From assembly GCA_037953625.1 (NCBI GenBank), contig CM075649.1, forward strand, positions 98,585,290-98,649,289: a stretch of DNA of 64,000 nt. Reading direction: 5' to 3'. The translations under genes were made by a program, and so were the position numbers. The number at the start of each line of letters is the position of its first letter. Positions within the stretch are counted from its first letter, which is position 1. Positions 23,170-34,153 of this stretch are shown here, piece by piece. Under the pieces are notes generated by a model. It saw nothing but the letters and a program-made list of their open reading frames with translations, was not told the DNA's origin and did no database searches. Source of the stretch: Crotalaria pallida. Its lineage: Eukaryota > Streptophyta > Magnoliopsida > Fabales > Fabaceae.

Positions 23170-26100
23170 TCAACTTTGGAGGGGAAACAAGTGTGGATGA
23201 GACTCCTTCATTTTGCTCTCAAATTCCCAAGTAGCTTCCTCCACATTGTTCCTACTCCAAATCACCTTTACCAATGGAATTTCCTTGCCCCTGAGTTGCT
23301 TTACCTGCCTATCCTCAATTCTGATTGGGAGGACCTCAAATGTAAGATTCTCCCGCAAGGGCAAATCATCCATTGCCACCACATGTGAGGGATCATGAAC
23401 ATATTTCCGGAGTTGAGAAACGTGAAACACATTATGAAGCCTTGACAAATGTGGAGGCAGAGCAATTCGATACGCCAAAGGTCCAACTCTTTCCAGAATC
23501 TCATAGGGTCCCACAAACCTCAGAGTCAACTTCTTTGACTTGATTGCCCGACCAATGCCAGTGGTAGGGGACACCCTAAGAAACACATGGTCACCCACAT
23601 TAAACTTTAGGGGTCTCCTTCTCTTATCTGCATAACTCTTTTGCCTATCTTGAGAAGTCTTCATCTTATTCTTAATCATGGTGATCTTCTCAGTGGTTTC
23701 TTGCACCAACTCTGGCCCAGTCAACAAGTTTTCACCAATCTGGAACCAACAAAGAGGCGTTCTACACTTCCTACCATAAAGTGCCTCAAAAGGTGTCATG
23801 CCGATGCTAGAATGGAAACTGTTGTTATAAGTGAATTCCATAAGCGGCAGAAGCTGCTCCCAGTTGCCAACCTGTTCCAACACACAAGCTCTGAGCAGGT
23901 CCTCCAATGTCTGGATAGTACGCTCAGACTGCCCATCAGTTTGAGGATGATAGGTTGTACTAAACCTCAACTTGGTACCCAATGCCTGCTGGAGACTTTG
24001 CCAAAATCTGGATAAGAACCTTGGGTCACGGTCCGATACTATGCTGGAAGGCACACCATGTAGCTTCACTATGTCCCGAATGTACAATTGAGTCAACTTT
24101 TCCGAACTGTACTTCATGTTCATTGGGATAAAGTGAGCACATTTTGTCAGACGATCAACCACAACCCAAACAGCATCACACCCTGCAGTGGTTCTGGGCA
24201 ACCCGGATACAAAGTCCATAGCAATACTATCCCATTTCCACTCGGGGATATCAAGTGATCGCAACGGACCACCTGGTTTTTGATGCTCAATCTTCACCTT
24301 TTGACAAGTTAAGCAGTGAGACACATGATCTACCACGTCTGTTTTCAACCCTAGCCACCAATAAATCTTCTTCAAATCCTGATACATCTTCGTGGTGCCA
24401 GGATGGAAACTCATTTTTGTTTGATGAGCTTCCCACAAGATGTCTCTGCGTATCTGAAAATCCATCGGAACACATATTCTACCTCTGAACCTGATGATTC
24501 CATCTGCACCCTTGATGAAATCAGGCTCCTCTTTACTTGCGGCTACTTCCAACAACTTCTGGAGCTCTTCATCATCTGCTTGCCTTTCCTTTATCAAATC
24601 AATCAGCTCACTAGTGGCCTGCAACATTTCCAGAACAATGCTCTTCTCTTTCACCAGCATGTTCAGGTTGAGATCGCTAAACTCCTGAATTAGTTGCATT
24701 TCTTTCACCATCAAATTGCTTACATGGAGAGTTTTATGACTCAACGCATCAACTACCACATTAGCTTTACCGGGGTGGTACTGAAGATGGAAATCATAAT
24801 CTTTTAGGAATTCCATCCATCTCCTCTGTCTCATGTTCAACTCCTTTTGATCAAAGAGATACCGGAGACTCTTGTGGTCACTGAAGACCTCAAACTTCGT
24901 GTCATACAAATAGTGTCTCCAAATTTTCAGCGCGAACACCACAGCTGCTAATTCCAAGTCATGAGTCGGATAATTCTGCTCATGCTGTCGCAACTGTCTA
25001 GAGGCATAAGCCACCACCTTGCCTTGTTGCATAAGTACACAACCCAAGCCTTGTTTTGAAGCATCACAATACACATCGAAGGGTTGGGTTGGATCCGGTA
25101 AAATTAAAACCGGTGAGCTCGTCAATCTCTTCTTCAACTCAAGGAAACTGTTCTCACATTGCTGTGACCATTGATAAGGAACATCTTTCCTCGTCAACAT
25201 TGTCAATGGAAGGGCCAATTTGGAGAAACCTTCAATGAATCTCCTATAGTAACCTGCCAATCCTAGAAAGCTCCTGATTTCTGTAACTGATGTGGGACTC
25301 TCCCACTTTAACACTGCTTCCACCTTAGAGGGATCCACAGCAACACCCTGAGAAGAAATCACATGCCCAAGAAAATGAACTTCATCCAACCAGAAGCTAC
25401 ACTTAGACAGCTTGGCATACAACTGCTTGTCCTTGAGGATTTGCAGCACTATCCTCAAATGATTTTCATGGTCACTTGGAGTCTTCGAATAAATCGGGAT
25501 ATCATCAATGAACACGATGACAAAAGAATCCAAGTACGGCATGAAGATCCTATTCATGTAGTCCATGAATATGGCAGGAGCGTTGGTCAATCCGAAAGGC
25601 ATCACCACATATTCAAAATGCCCATAACGCGTCCTGAAAGCAGTTTTTGGAATGTCCTCTTCACGGATACGAATCTGATGGTATGCCGATCGGAGGTCAA
25701 TCTTAGAGAACACTACTGCACCCCTCAACTGATCCAACAGATCATCAATTCGAGGGAGCGGATATTTGTTCTTTACTGTCACTCCGTTCAATTGCCTGTA
25801 ATCGGTGCACATTCGGAGGCTACCGTCCTTCTTCTTAACAAAAAGGATAGGAGCACCCCAGGGTGACACACTTGGCCTGATAAGCTTCTTTGCTAACAGC
25901 TCCGCCAATTGTTTCTTCAATTCTTCCAATTCCGGAGGCGCCATTCTGTAAGGTGCAATAGAAATCGGACCAGTACCAGGCTTTAACTCAATACTAAACT
26001 CAACTTCTCTTCTTGGAGGTATCCCGGGAATCTCTGTATCAAAGACTTCCGGAAACTCACAAACTACCGGAATCTGGCTGACATCAGATATCTCATCAAC

Positions 26101-27519
26101 TTCCATGGTAGGTAGAAAAGATTCACTAAAGACAACTGCTTTCTTACGGCAATCAATTAGAACATTATGCTGAGTCATCCAATCCATACCCAGAATAATA
26201 TCTAATTTAGTTAGGGGTAGACAAATGAGATTTACTCTGAATTCCCGCTCCAACACTCGGAGTGGGCAATCCAAACACATTTGAGAAGTGACTACTGAAG
26301 AATTTGTGGGGGTAGAAACTGACAATTTATACGGCATATCCACAGTGGACAACCCTATCCTTTTCATGCAGTCAATAGAAATGAATGAATGAGATGCACC
26401 ACAATCAAACAAAACACCACAGGGCATGTCATTCACAAAACAAGTACCTCGGATTAGCTCATCCTCATCAGTCACCTCTTCTCCGTCCAGTGTATACACT
26501 TTGCCCCTCTGCAGTGATTGGCTGCCACCTGCCTTCTGCACCCTAGTATCATTAACTTCCTTCTTCATTGTGCTTTTGGGACAGTTGTTTGCAAAGTGTC
26601 CAGGCTGACCACACAAAAAGCAAAGCCCTTCATTCCTGGTATGAGCCCAGCATACACCCCTGTGCGGCTTCCCACAATGCTTGCAATTTGGGACTGGACC
26701 ATAACCAAATGTTGCTTGTCCTGCACCCTTAGGAACTATCCCTTTCTGATTGGAATATGGCCCTGATCTCTGCATAGAACCCTTGCCTCTGATCGGCCCA
26801 ACAGATCTCTGAGCTGACTTGCTTCTCTCCTCTGCCTGCTCCTGTTTGAGGGAATCCTCATAAGCACTGGTCATGTTCACCAGCTGAGAGAGATTAGAGA
26901 TCCCTTGATAGACAAAAAGAGTTTTGATCTTGGAGTTGAGGCCGGACTCAAACTTGATACACTTAGTACGTTCATCTGCATCTCGGTAGCTCCCAGAATA
27001 GCGAATGAGATCCTCGAATCGAGCTGCATATTCCCCAAAACTAAGATTCCCCTGCTTCAGCTCAAGAAAAGCCATCTCCTTCTCCCTTCTTACATTTTCC
27101 GGAAAGTACTTTCCTAGAAAACGGACCTTGAAGAGATCCCATGAAATAAGCTCATTGGCTGCTTCTAGACCTCTCCTCTGTTGGTCCCACCAGTGTTCAG
27201 CCTCTCCGGTTAGGACGTATTCCACTAGTCGCATGTACTGATCACCCGGTGGCTGCAGCGAGCGAAGAAACTTTTCCATCTCCTGGAGCCATCTCTGAGC
27301 TCCATCAGGGTTGTAACCCCCTTCAAACTTTGGCGGATCGCTTTTTCTGAAACGGGCCATCCAGTCAATCTCGACTGGAGGTGGTTGTAGGGCTGCTGCT
27401 GTGGCAGCCACTGCTACTGCTATGTTTTGAGCCTGATTATCCGCCTGGTTCTGTTGCATCTGGACCAGGGTCTCAAGAACAGCAGCAATTCGATCATTAT
27501 CAGCCCGCCTTCCTGCCAT
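23170..27519 (-). CDS. gag-pol: Gag-Pol polyprotein, intact, 1449 aa (element D)
   Basis: One open frame from MAGRRADNDR at 27519 to TGA at 23170-23172. Gag domain about residues 60-230; CCHC knuckle C300-C313 (CFLCGQPGHFANNC), preceded by a Cys/His motif near 279-291. Protease active site FDCGA with Asp372. RT about 555-725 with FIDDI at 670-674. RNase H about 810-930 with Asp819, Glu856, Asp881 and Asp924. Integrase zinc motif H1032/H1039/C1069/C1072; catalytic Asp1102, Asp1163 and Glu1199 (35 residues between the last two); a GPY motif near 1337; chromodomain-like tail about 1395-1445 ending before the stop. All catalytic residues expected in this family are present. The polyprotein makes capsid, matures itself, copies RNA to DNA and integrates it; the tail probably directs insertion. 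The damaged 3' LTR should block normal mobility of this copy. Confidence 0.97.
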   Translation of the reverse strand: MAGRRADNDRIAAVLETLVQMQQNQADNQAQNIAVAVAATAAALQPPPVEIDWMARFRKSDPPKFEGGYNPDGAQRWLQEMEKFLRSLQPPGDQYMRLVEYVLTGEAEHWWDQQRRGLEAANELISWDLFKVRFLGKYFPENVRREKEMAFLELKQGNLSFGEYAARFEDLIRYSGSYRDADERTKCIKFESGLNSKIKTLFVYQGISNLSQLVNMTSAYEDSLKQEQAEERSKSAQRSVGPIRGKGSMQRSGPYSNQKGIVPKGAGQATFGYGPVPNCKHCGKPHRGVCWAHTRNEGLCFLCGQPGHFANNCPKSTMKKEVNDTRVQKAGGSQSLQRGKVYTLDGEEVTDEDELIRGTCFVNDMPCGVLFDCGASHSFISIDCMKRIGLSTVDMPYKLSVSTPTNSSVVTSQMCLDCPLRVLEREFRVNLICLPLTKLDIILGMDWMTQHNVLIDCRKKAVVFSESFLPTMEVDEISDVSQIPVVCEFPEVFDTEIPGIPPRREVEFSIELKPGTGPISIAPYRMAPPELEELKKQLAELLAKKLIRPSVSPWGAPILFVKKKDGSLRMCTDYRQLNGVTVKNKYPLPRIDDLLDQLRGAVVFSKIDLRSAYHQIRIREEDIPKTAFRTRYGHFEYVVMPFGLTNAPAIFMDYMNRIFMPYLDSFVIVFIDDIPIYSKTPSDHENHLRIVLQILKDKQLYAKLSKCSFWLDEVHFLGHVISSQGVAVDPSKVEAVLKWESPTSVTEIRSFLGLAGYYRRFIEGFSKLALPLTMLTRKDVPYQWSQQCENSFLELKKRLTSSPVLILPDPTQPFDVYCDASKQGLGCVLMQQGKVVAYASRQLRQHEQNYPTHDLELAAVVFALKIWRHYLYDTKFEVFSDHKSLRYLFDQKELNMRQRRWMEFLKDYDFHLQYHPGKANVVVDALSHKTLHVSNLMVKEMQLIQEFSDLNLNMLVKEKSIVLEMLQATSELIDLIKERQADDEELQKLLEVAASKEEPDFIKGADGIIRFRGRICVPMDFQIRRDILWEAHQTKMSFHPGTTKMYQDLKKIYWWLGLKTDVVDHVSHCLTCQKVKIEHQKPGGPLRSLDIPEWKWDSIAMDFVSGLPRTTAGCDAVWVVVDRLTKCAHFIPMNMKYSSEKLTQLYIRDIVKLHGVPSSIVSDRDPRFLSRFWQSLQQALGTKLRFSTTYHPQTDGQSERTIQTLEDLLRACVLEQVGNWEQLLPLMEFTYNNSFHSSIGMTPFEALYGRKCRTPLCWFQIGENLLTGPELVQETTEKITMIKNKMKTSQDRQKSYADKRRRPLKFNVGDHVFLRVSPTTGIGRAIKSKKLTLRFVGPYEILERVGPLAYRIALPPHLSRLHNVFHVSQLRKYVHDPSHVVAMDDLPLRENLTFEVLPIRIEDRQVKQLRGKEIPLVKVIWSRNNVEEATWEFESKMKESHPHLFPLQS

Positions 27520-27629
27520 GCTGTTAAGCCATGGAGGAACAGCAAGTTAAAGATTTAGCAACTAAACAATTACAAACTCTACTATATGTGACCTATGATA
27601 ACTAATGTAAACACTAAACTTTTACTTTG

Positions 27630-27676
27630 GTTACTCGCTCAGTGAGTAACCCTTGGAGTAGTGAGTCCATACTCCA
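27630..27676 (-). promoter_or_regulatory. Tandem leader hairpins of element D
   Basis: GTTACTC (27630-27636) pairs with GAGTAAC (27644-27650), and TGGAGT (27654-27659) with ACTCCA (27671-27676). They lie between the primer site and gag, as in B, C, E and F. Confidence 0.5.
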
Positions 27677-27691
27677 TGGCCGAGGGAAACT

Positions 27692-27703
27692 GCTCTGATA
27701 CCA
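27692..27703 (-). promoter_or_regulatory. Element D primer-binding site (initiator tRNA-Met)
   Basis: Minus-strand TGGTATCAGAGC, four bases from the LTR end at 27708. Confidence 0.9.
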
Positions 27704-28103
27704 TAAATGTAAGGCCTTAGCTAATTTACCCAAAGCTACCCATACATTAAAGATTTAGTACTTAAAAATTCCTTTTTAGTTATTTAAAATTCACCGTCAA
27801 ACGGACATAGTTTCCTTTGTTTTAGGGACTTACTAAAACACTTTATTTCTTCACCTGAAAAACATCATAGATTTATATCATTTCCAAAAGCCAGCAGGGC
27901 TTGAAATAAGTAACTTGTCACAATGTCAACAGTTATCAGAGTTCAGCGGAAATCACAAAAAAAAACATCCAGCATGATGCACAATATATAACTATGACAA
28001 CAATAGTATCCTAAGCCTCTTACAAAAAGTATTTACATTTCATTTACACCAAAATAATAGAAGAGGCTTAAGTCCTATAAACCCCAATACCCAAATGACC
28101 CTA

Positions 28104-28122
28104 CTCTCCCTGTGAGGGAGAG
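28104..28122 (-). promoter_or_regulatory. LTR hairpin, element D 5' copy
   Basis: Arms CTCTCCCT and AGGGAGAG (8 bp) around a 3-base loop, 396 bases from the LTR end. The minus strand reads the same arms as E and F. Confidence 0.6.
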
Positions 28123-28165
28123 CACACCTGCTCGGTCGGGGGCTGTGCTATCTCAAGCTCCGATC

Positions 28166-29397
28166 CTGTAAAATGTAAGGGAGTGAGCATTGCACATGAA
28201 ATAGAATTTCATTTTCCATATAATCATAATAAATCCACTAGGCCAAACACAAATAGTAAAGTAACAACATATAACATTCACAAGTTTGTTCACAATCAAA
28301 ATCTTACCACCCTATTTCCTTCTTTATCACTATTGCATAATTACTTTTCCTTAACATGCACTTAGTCAATATACATGTTCATTTCCATTCCCTTTATCCT
28401 TTTTCATATCCATTTCCATGTCCTTTGTCCATTTTCCATTAGTGTGTAACCCCAAGAAGAGATCTACACACGAAATATTTGCAACCACAATCAGTGATTT
28501 GCAAACACTTTCCCTTTTTCCTTTTAATTGTACACCACTAGGATTTTGGTTACCCACTAGGTAATTGGCACACCTGTCTAGGGACTTGAAAACACCTGCC
28601 CAGGACTTTACACCCATCCAGACCATAACCTGTAGGACTATGTACATTTTTACCATTCCATTATTTATTTCCAATTATTGGTGTGAAAAATTGATCCTGT
28701 GGGTCACCCGGCGCCTACAGGGCGGTTTGGCCTGATGGGTAATTGGCCTGGCAGGTAATTGGCCCTAACAGGTAATTGGAACACCTAGCTGGGTACCTAG
28801 TGTTCCGGGCCCCACTGATCAATTTCCACTTTAATTAACCTTTACCATATTTCATTATTCAACAATCCAGTCCATTAACTATACACATATTTACTATACC
28901 ACCAATAATCATAAATATACATAATTATTATCCTTTTCAATTCAAATAAGTACATAGAGTTTGCCATTTCCCAAATAATCACAAATAAGCATTGTATCAT
29001 CAACAATCCCATTCATACACTTTTCCAATTTTAGTGGACACGCATAATGCACATTAATCATATTTTCACTTACCATTCCAATCAATAACCATAATTTAGC
29101 CATGACCAAGTATACATATACATATTGCACAATAATTATTTCATCCCTTATTCAACATAAATTCTTATTCAAAGATCACATTGTTTATTCCTTTCTAAAT
29201 ATATTTTCCTAAGCTCATTTCTCTTTCACATTCATTCCTTCTATATTCAACATGCCCTAAACCACTATCTATGCTCTTACCCTTAATTTGATAAGCACAT
29301 AAGCACAAAACTCCTAGAAAATCACTATAACTATAGGGACACCCAATGCTAGATCAAACCAATGCTCACTAAAATCCACCCCCTTACCTTAATTAAG
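28166..29397 (-). other. Candidate intron in D 5' LTR
   Basis: Minus-strand donor AATTAAG|GTAAGGGGG at 29397 and acceptor ACATTTTACAG|GATCGG ending at 28166; 1232 bp. The same pair exists in the 3' LTR (22173 to 20969). An in-frame TAA lies just before the donor, so splicing would not fuse the flanking frames as coding. Confidence 0.5.
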
Positions 29398-29900
29398 AGA
29401 GAGAGAGAGATTGTGTGAAAACCAAGCCCTAACTTCTTGTCCCCAACAAAGAGCTTCAATGGAGTGAAAGAGGGAAGTGATTCTTGAACTCCCTTAAGCC
29501 ACAAAAACAAGAAAATAAACAAGGGATTGTGAGACTCCATGAAGTGGGTTTAGAATTTCAACAAAGGATGGGAAGGGAGAGAATTCGTGTGAAGCATCAA
29601 AAAGAAAGGAGGAGGAAATTTACCTATTGACCTTGATGATAGCTAGAGTGGATTGATGATCTTAGGGAGGAAGAAAACACAACCTTGGGTGGGAGGAAGG
29701 TGGAACTCGTGGGAGAGAGAGGGGGAGAAGAGAGAGAGTTGTTGTTGGAAGAGAATGAGAGGGAGTGTTATTTTTATTCATTTGTGAAGAAAAGAACATG
29801 TGGCCCGCATTTAAAGAGAAAAAGGGAAGATTCCCTTTGTGTGGTGGAGAGCCACACGAGCAACACCCTTCTTTATTTTTTTTTGTTCAGACCCAACAAG

Positions 29901-30155
29901 TAATCGATTACCTTAGCATGGTAATCGATTATTTCTTCAATGCAACATTTTCCTCACTTCCAACCTGCAGCCTTGTAATCGATTACTTGGCCAGAAGTAA
30001 TCGATTACACTTTGATGCAACAATTTTAGTGTTTTCAGGAGAGGCTCAGTAATCGATTATTCTCCCAAGAGTAATCGATTACTCTTCAATGCAACAATTT
30101 TAGTGCATTTGGCTGAGAGCCAGTAATCGATTATTCACCAAGAGGTAATCGATTA
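29901..30155. repeat. TAATCGATTA paired-palindrome array, 5' LTR copy
   Basis: Palindromes start at 29901, 29922, 29976, 29998, 30050, 30072, 30124 and 30146: four pairs with 21-22 bp between starts, repeated every 74-75 bp. The unit also carries ATGCAACAATTTTAGTG. It is in the LTR's upstream part, the likely promoter region. Confidence 0.92.
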
Positions 30156-30347
30156 CCTTACTTCTTTTCCATCTTTTCACAGTTTCTAACTCTTGAACAT
30201 TTTCCTTAATCCCCATACCCCTTATTCTAGGTTTTCTACACTAATTCCTATCTCTTAAACTTATAAGTCATACAAATCAAAGCCATCTTAATACAATAAC
30301 TTAAATACTTCACATTTATTTTAGGCCTTTAAATTGAGGATGCTACA

Positions 30348-30623
30348 CTTGGGAAGTGAGGTCGATGTAAACCTTTGAAATCCATTCTGAATATTAATGT
30401 CCTTGAAACGAAACTATTTTTATGAAGAGAAAAGTTTTATGAAAGGGAATGTTTTAGTAACAACTCGGTTTTCAAAAAGGGTGTTGAGAACACCAAGGAC
30501 TTTTCAACAATGTTTTCAAAACTCATTCACAACGTTTTCAACAAAAAAAAAATCTGGCCTCATTTTTTGTAACTTTAATAAGTAAAAGTAAAAATTTTGG
30601 CTTATGAAAATCGGGCTGTTACA
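30348..30623 (+). repeat. LTR 3'-end fragment, A-like family
   Basis: It ends AAAATCGGGCTGTTACA, exactly like the element A 5' LTR end, and shares blocks upstream (GTAACAACTCGGTTTTCAAA-like, poly-A, GTAACTTTAATAA-like). No primer site follows, so it is a 3' LTR or solo-LTR remnant cut by D on its left. Confidence 0.65.
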
Positions 30624-32771
30624 CCAATCAACTAAACTGAACTCAAAATTAACATGCATCAAGGTTTAAACACAAGACTGATTTTATTACCTCATATGCA
30701 TGCCTAAACCGAAACAATGAAGAAAATACATAAAGGATGTCACAATATTTTTAACACTTTAGATCAAGCAAATCACCTTAAAAATACCTGCATGCATATT
30801 CTCAAATACATGAAAAAAAATTAATCTAACATATTTTCATATAAAACCGTAACACACATATAAGAACAAAAATCTTATTTTTGCATAAAAACTCTAGATC
30901 TTAACATGCATGTACTTAAAACACTTAGGTCATCAATAAAAATTAACATGCAACATCAAACAAAATCATTTCCATTATTTTTTTGTCTTGGCCGAATCAT
31001 TTATCAAGAAAAATGTCATTACTTTGTCAAATTTTTTTTAACATGCAATAATCAAGATTATAGTTTTCTTAATTTATCATTCAAGACCAAAAATAATCAA
31101 GACTCAAAACAAACATTTTCAACTTATTTTTCAAAGGATCATCAAGATCATGTCTCATAACCAAAATAAACATGCATACTTCCAAAATCTTAAAAACTAA
31201 CATGCATGTGCTCAAAATTTAAAGATCAAGTCACAAATCCAACATGCATGCATCCTAAACTCTAAGATCATAACAAATCATGCACATGAAAACTAATTCC
31301 TAAAGCTAAACTTAGAGCATAATAATGTTCTTATAGTTCTTTTACAAAGCTTCAACAAATAATTATTAACCTCTACCTTAGAAAACACAACTATAAACTT
31401 TCAAAGGCCATCAAAATCTTCTTCTTCTTTCTCCCAATGATTCGGCCTCCTCTCCTAATGGTGGGTGTGATTTTCTTCTTCTAGGCTTAAAGATGAAGAA
31501 GAAACTAGAAAGATGGGTTGAATGTCTTCAAGGGTTGTTGATGGAGGATTTCTCCTTCTCCTTCTCTTCTCTCTCTCACGCCTCACTCTTCTCTCTTTCT
31601 CTCTAATTCTAGAGCTTAATGTTGCTCTAGAACTCAAGTGTTTGGAAAGTTGTAAGTGTGTGTAAAATTGGCCAAATGAGCTAGCCTTATCCTATTTATA
31701 AGCAAGGCCAAGTCTATGGGGTTCACTCACTAATTTCGGGTTTATGAGTCACATGAAAGGGTAATTTTGTTCTCCAATTTGTTGCATGAAGACTAGTCAT
31801 CCTTGGTGGACAAGCTTGAGTGACTTAAGACATTAAGTCTTGTCCATGCACCATCCTTTTTCTACAAGGCTTTTTCTTATTTTATTTAATTTTTCCCTTT
31901 TGATTCCCTTAGCCTAGAAGGGAATAAAAACCTACTCCCCCCATGCATGCACACGCCACACACACACATGCGTACACACATATTGCATTTTCATTTTTCC
32001 ATCATATACATTATAATATCATTTTAATCATTCAAATATATTCACACATCATTCATCATGCAAGCATCACACATACATACTCACCAAATCAAGCACACAC
32101 ATTACATTTTTATTTATTCCACAAGATAATTATTTATTTTTTTTCTAAGAGACAAACATTAAGATTGATGAATAAAACTCCAAAAATAAAATAATAAATT
32201 GGACTAATTGGCTATACATATTGTCCCTATTTTATTTTCTAAAATAATATTCTCATGTATATATAAGGTTTCCAAAAGGAATAATTCATTAGAGGTCTCT
32301 AACTATTTCTTTTTTTATAATTAATACTTTCGAAATTCGTACTTTACAGACCTGAAAATAAATTTTCGTAAATCAACCCAGAAAATTATAAAAGTTACAT
32401 TTTTAAATTCTGCATTTCAATACGATCGTTTTCATATAAAGATCATAATTTTTCGGAGTTACGGTTTAAAAGTTATGAATTTTCGAAGTTATCATAGATA
32501 TTAAGATTCATAAGGAAATTCATTTCTTAAAAAAGATCTCAAATAAAATTATGACTCATCTCTTATTACTTAAATCAGTCCCAACTTAATAAAAATCACT
32601 TCCTTTGAGTCTATGAAAAATATTTATTTATAAATATATATGAAATTACTACTTTATTACTTGATCAAATCAAATATTACTTTAAAATTTATTTACAAAA
32701 TTCTCAAAATTCATTTTGTCAAAATTTATTTATTTATTTAAGTAATTAAGGGAAAAATGCGGGATGTTACA
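30624..32771 (-). repeat. LTR remnant in minus orientation
   Basis: The right end, read on the minus strand, is TGTAACATCCCGCATTTTTC, an LTR start. The rest contains a CT-rich leader-like stretch (around 31380-31620) and a CACACA-rich segment, resembling the element A 3' LTR at 1-927. The inner LTR end is missing. No coding sequence is seen in this stretch. Confidence 0.6.
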
Positions 32772-33440
32772 GCCACCATTACCCTCGCGTGACCACCACC
32801 ACCATCACAACCACCACTACCAACTCAACCACCACTGCCCCTCAATGACACCACCACCACCACCACATCATCAACCCCCTCCCCCACCTTATCTCCCTTT
32901 ACCAACACAACAAAAATTACCATTCTAGACGGCAACCACTATAACAATGACCACCACCTCCAACTAATAATAACAACAACTATATAGAAGTTGTTATTAA
33001 ATAATAGTGGTAGTATATAAGATGATGGTGTATATGGTGAATTGGTGATGATGCATAACATGGTAAAAGCATTATAAAAATTATAACTTTGGAAATAATT
33101 TTGAAAACTGAAAAAAAAAATTTGAAACAAACATTTATAAAAGGGAAACTAGTTTTGGTTTCTTAAATTTTAAAACTCAAAACTAAAAACCACCCCGAAA
33201 GAGGCCTAAGTGTCAAATGAGAAAAAACTATGCATTGTTGTTATCTTTTCTCCTTTTTAATAAATTTTGAAATTGAATTACTACTTGGAGAATTTCTACA
33301 TTTAGGAATATTTACATATTATAATTTGCATTGTTTTGAATATTACTTTAATTGTGAACTTGCTTTAGTAAATCTAAATCTTTATCTAACGGACGATTTG
33401 TTTCTAGTATTAGTTTTTATTACCTTTTGCTTGAGGACAT
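32772..33440. other. Low-complexity and AT-rich spacer
   Basis: It starts with CCACCA-type simple sequence (about 32772-32940) followed by AT-rich DNA. I see no convincing gene or element. The ORFs here are short and compositionally biased. Confidence 0.5.
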
Positions 33441-33794
33441 GCCAAGTTCTAAGTCGGGGGGAATTTGATAAGCATCAAATTTAATTACAAATTGATTATA
33501 ATTTTTTAGTACTTATTTAATTTCTTTTAATGAACTCTTATGAAAATTCCCTTAAATTTGAATATATGCAATTAAATGCCCAAATATTAAAATAAAAATA
33601 TAAATATAACTTATTGCTCTAATATTGTTTATTTTGCAGGTAAAATTTAAGATGTCAAGGCAACATCAAACTATTCATGGCCAACATAGTATATAAAAAC
33701 TATGCTTTTGGTTGGCGAACGGGAGAATAGAAAAAGTTATTTGGTTGTAACAACTCATGAATGGAAAAGACACTATGAATAACAAAATGCAACA
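33441..33794 (+). repeat. Possible 3' end relic of an Athila/Tat-type retrotransposon
   Basis: TTGAGGACATGCCAAG, then TCGGGGGGAATT, then TGATAAGC (33466) follows the layout often seen at the polypurine tract and LTR start of Athila/Tat elements. Only about 330 bp remain before LTR G begins. Support is limited to this short motif string. Confidence 0.35.
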
Positions 33795-34088
33795 TGTAAC
33801 ACCCTCACTAATAATCTCCTTAATTACCATTAGTTAATTGAAAAATTCTTTTTAAGACTTAATTACTTATAAAAAGTTCTCCATAAAATTCGACGGAATT
33901 TCCTATCTTTTTCGTACTTCCCAAAAATTTATATTTTTCACCTGTTCAATTCAGTATAGTCCAGAAAAACATTTGAACAAGCCCTACTAACAATAAAATG
34001 AAACATAGGGCTTCCAACAATTTGAACTATTTCAAAACCAAAATAAATTAATTATAACAAAATAACTATAATTCCCTCTTAACTAATT

Positions 34089-34112
34089 TACACTCCACGG
34101 GGGTGGAGTGTA
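34089..34112 (-). promoter_or_regulatory. LTR hairpin, LTR G
   Basis: Arms TACACTCCAC and GTGGAGTGTA (10 bp, perfect) with a GGGG loop, 294 bases from the LTR end. Confidence 0.6.
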
Positions 34113-34153
34113 CTCCTGCTCGGCCGATAATAGTGCAAGCTCAATCTCGGTAG

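Larger units (their letters stand above)
20912..30347 (-). mobile_element. Element D: Ty3/gypsy chromovirus-type retrotransposon with intact Gag-Pol
   Basis: Minus-strand element: complete 5' LTR (27708-30347, 2640 bp), primer site, uninterrupted gag-pol, polypurine tract and a 3' LTR that lacks its distal ~400 bp. The two LTRs are near-identical over the shared part (one 19-bp length difference near 29154), implying a recent insertion. The left flank was lost with the LTR end, so the target duplication cannot be checked. Confidence 0.95.
27708..30347 (-). repeat. Element D 5' LTR, complete (2640 bp)
   Basis: On the minus strand it starts TGTAGCATCCTC at 30347 (the 3' LTR has TGTAACA) and ends CCTTACA at 27708. 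It contains the paired-palindrome array, a CT-rich leader-like segment, a candidate intron and the LTR hairpin. Confidence 0.92.

Noticed and set aside
28366..28674. 102-codon ORF in both D LTRs
   Set aside because: It lies in the predicted intron, has no recognisable domain, and is present twice only because of the LTR duplication.
33230..33484. 84-codon ORF in AT-rich DNA
   Set aside because: AT-rich, Leu/Phe-biased, no start context or homology cue; it overlaps the probable Athila/Tat relic.
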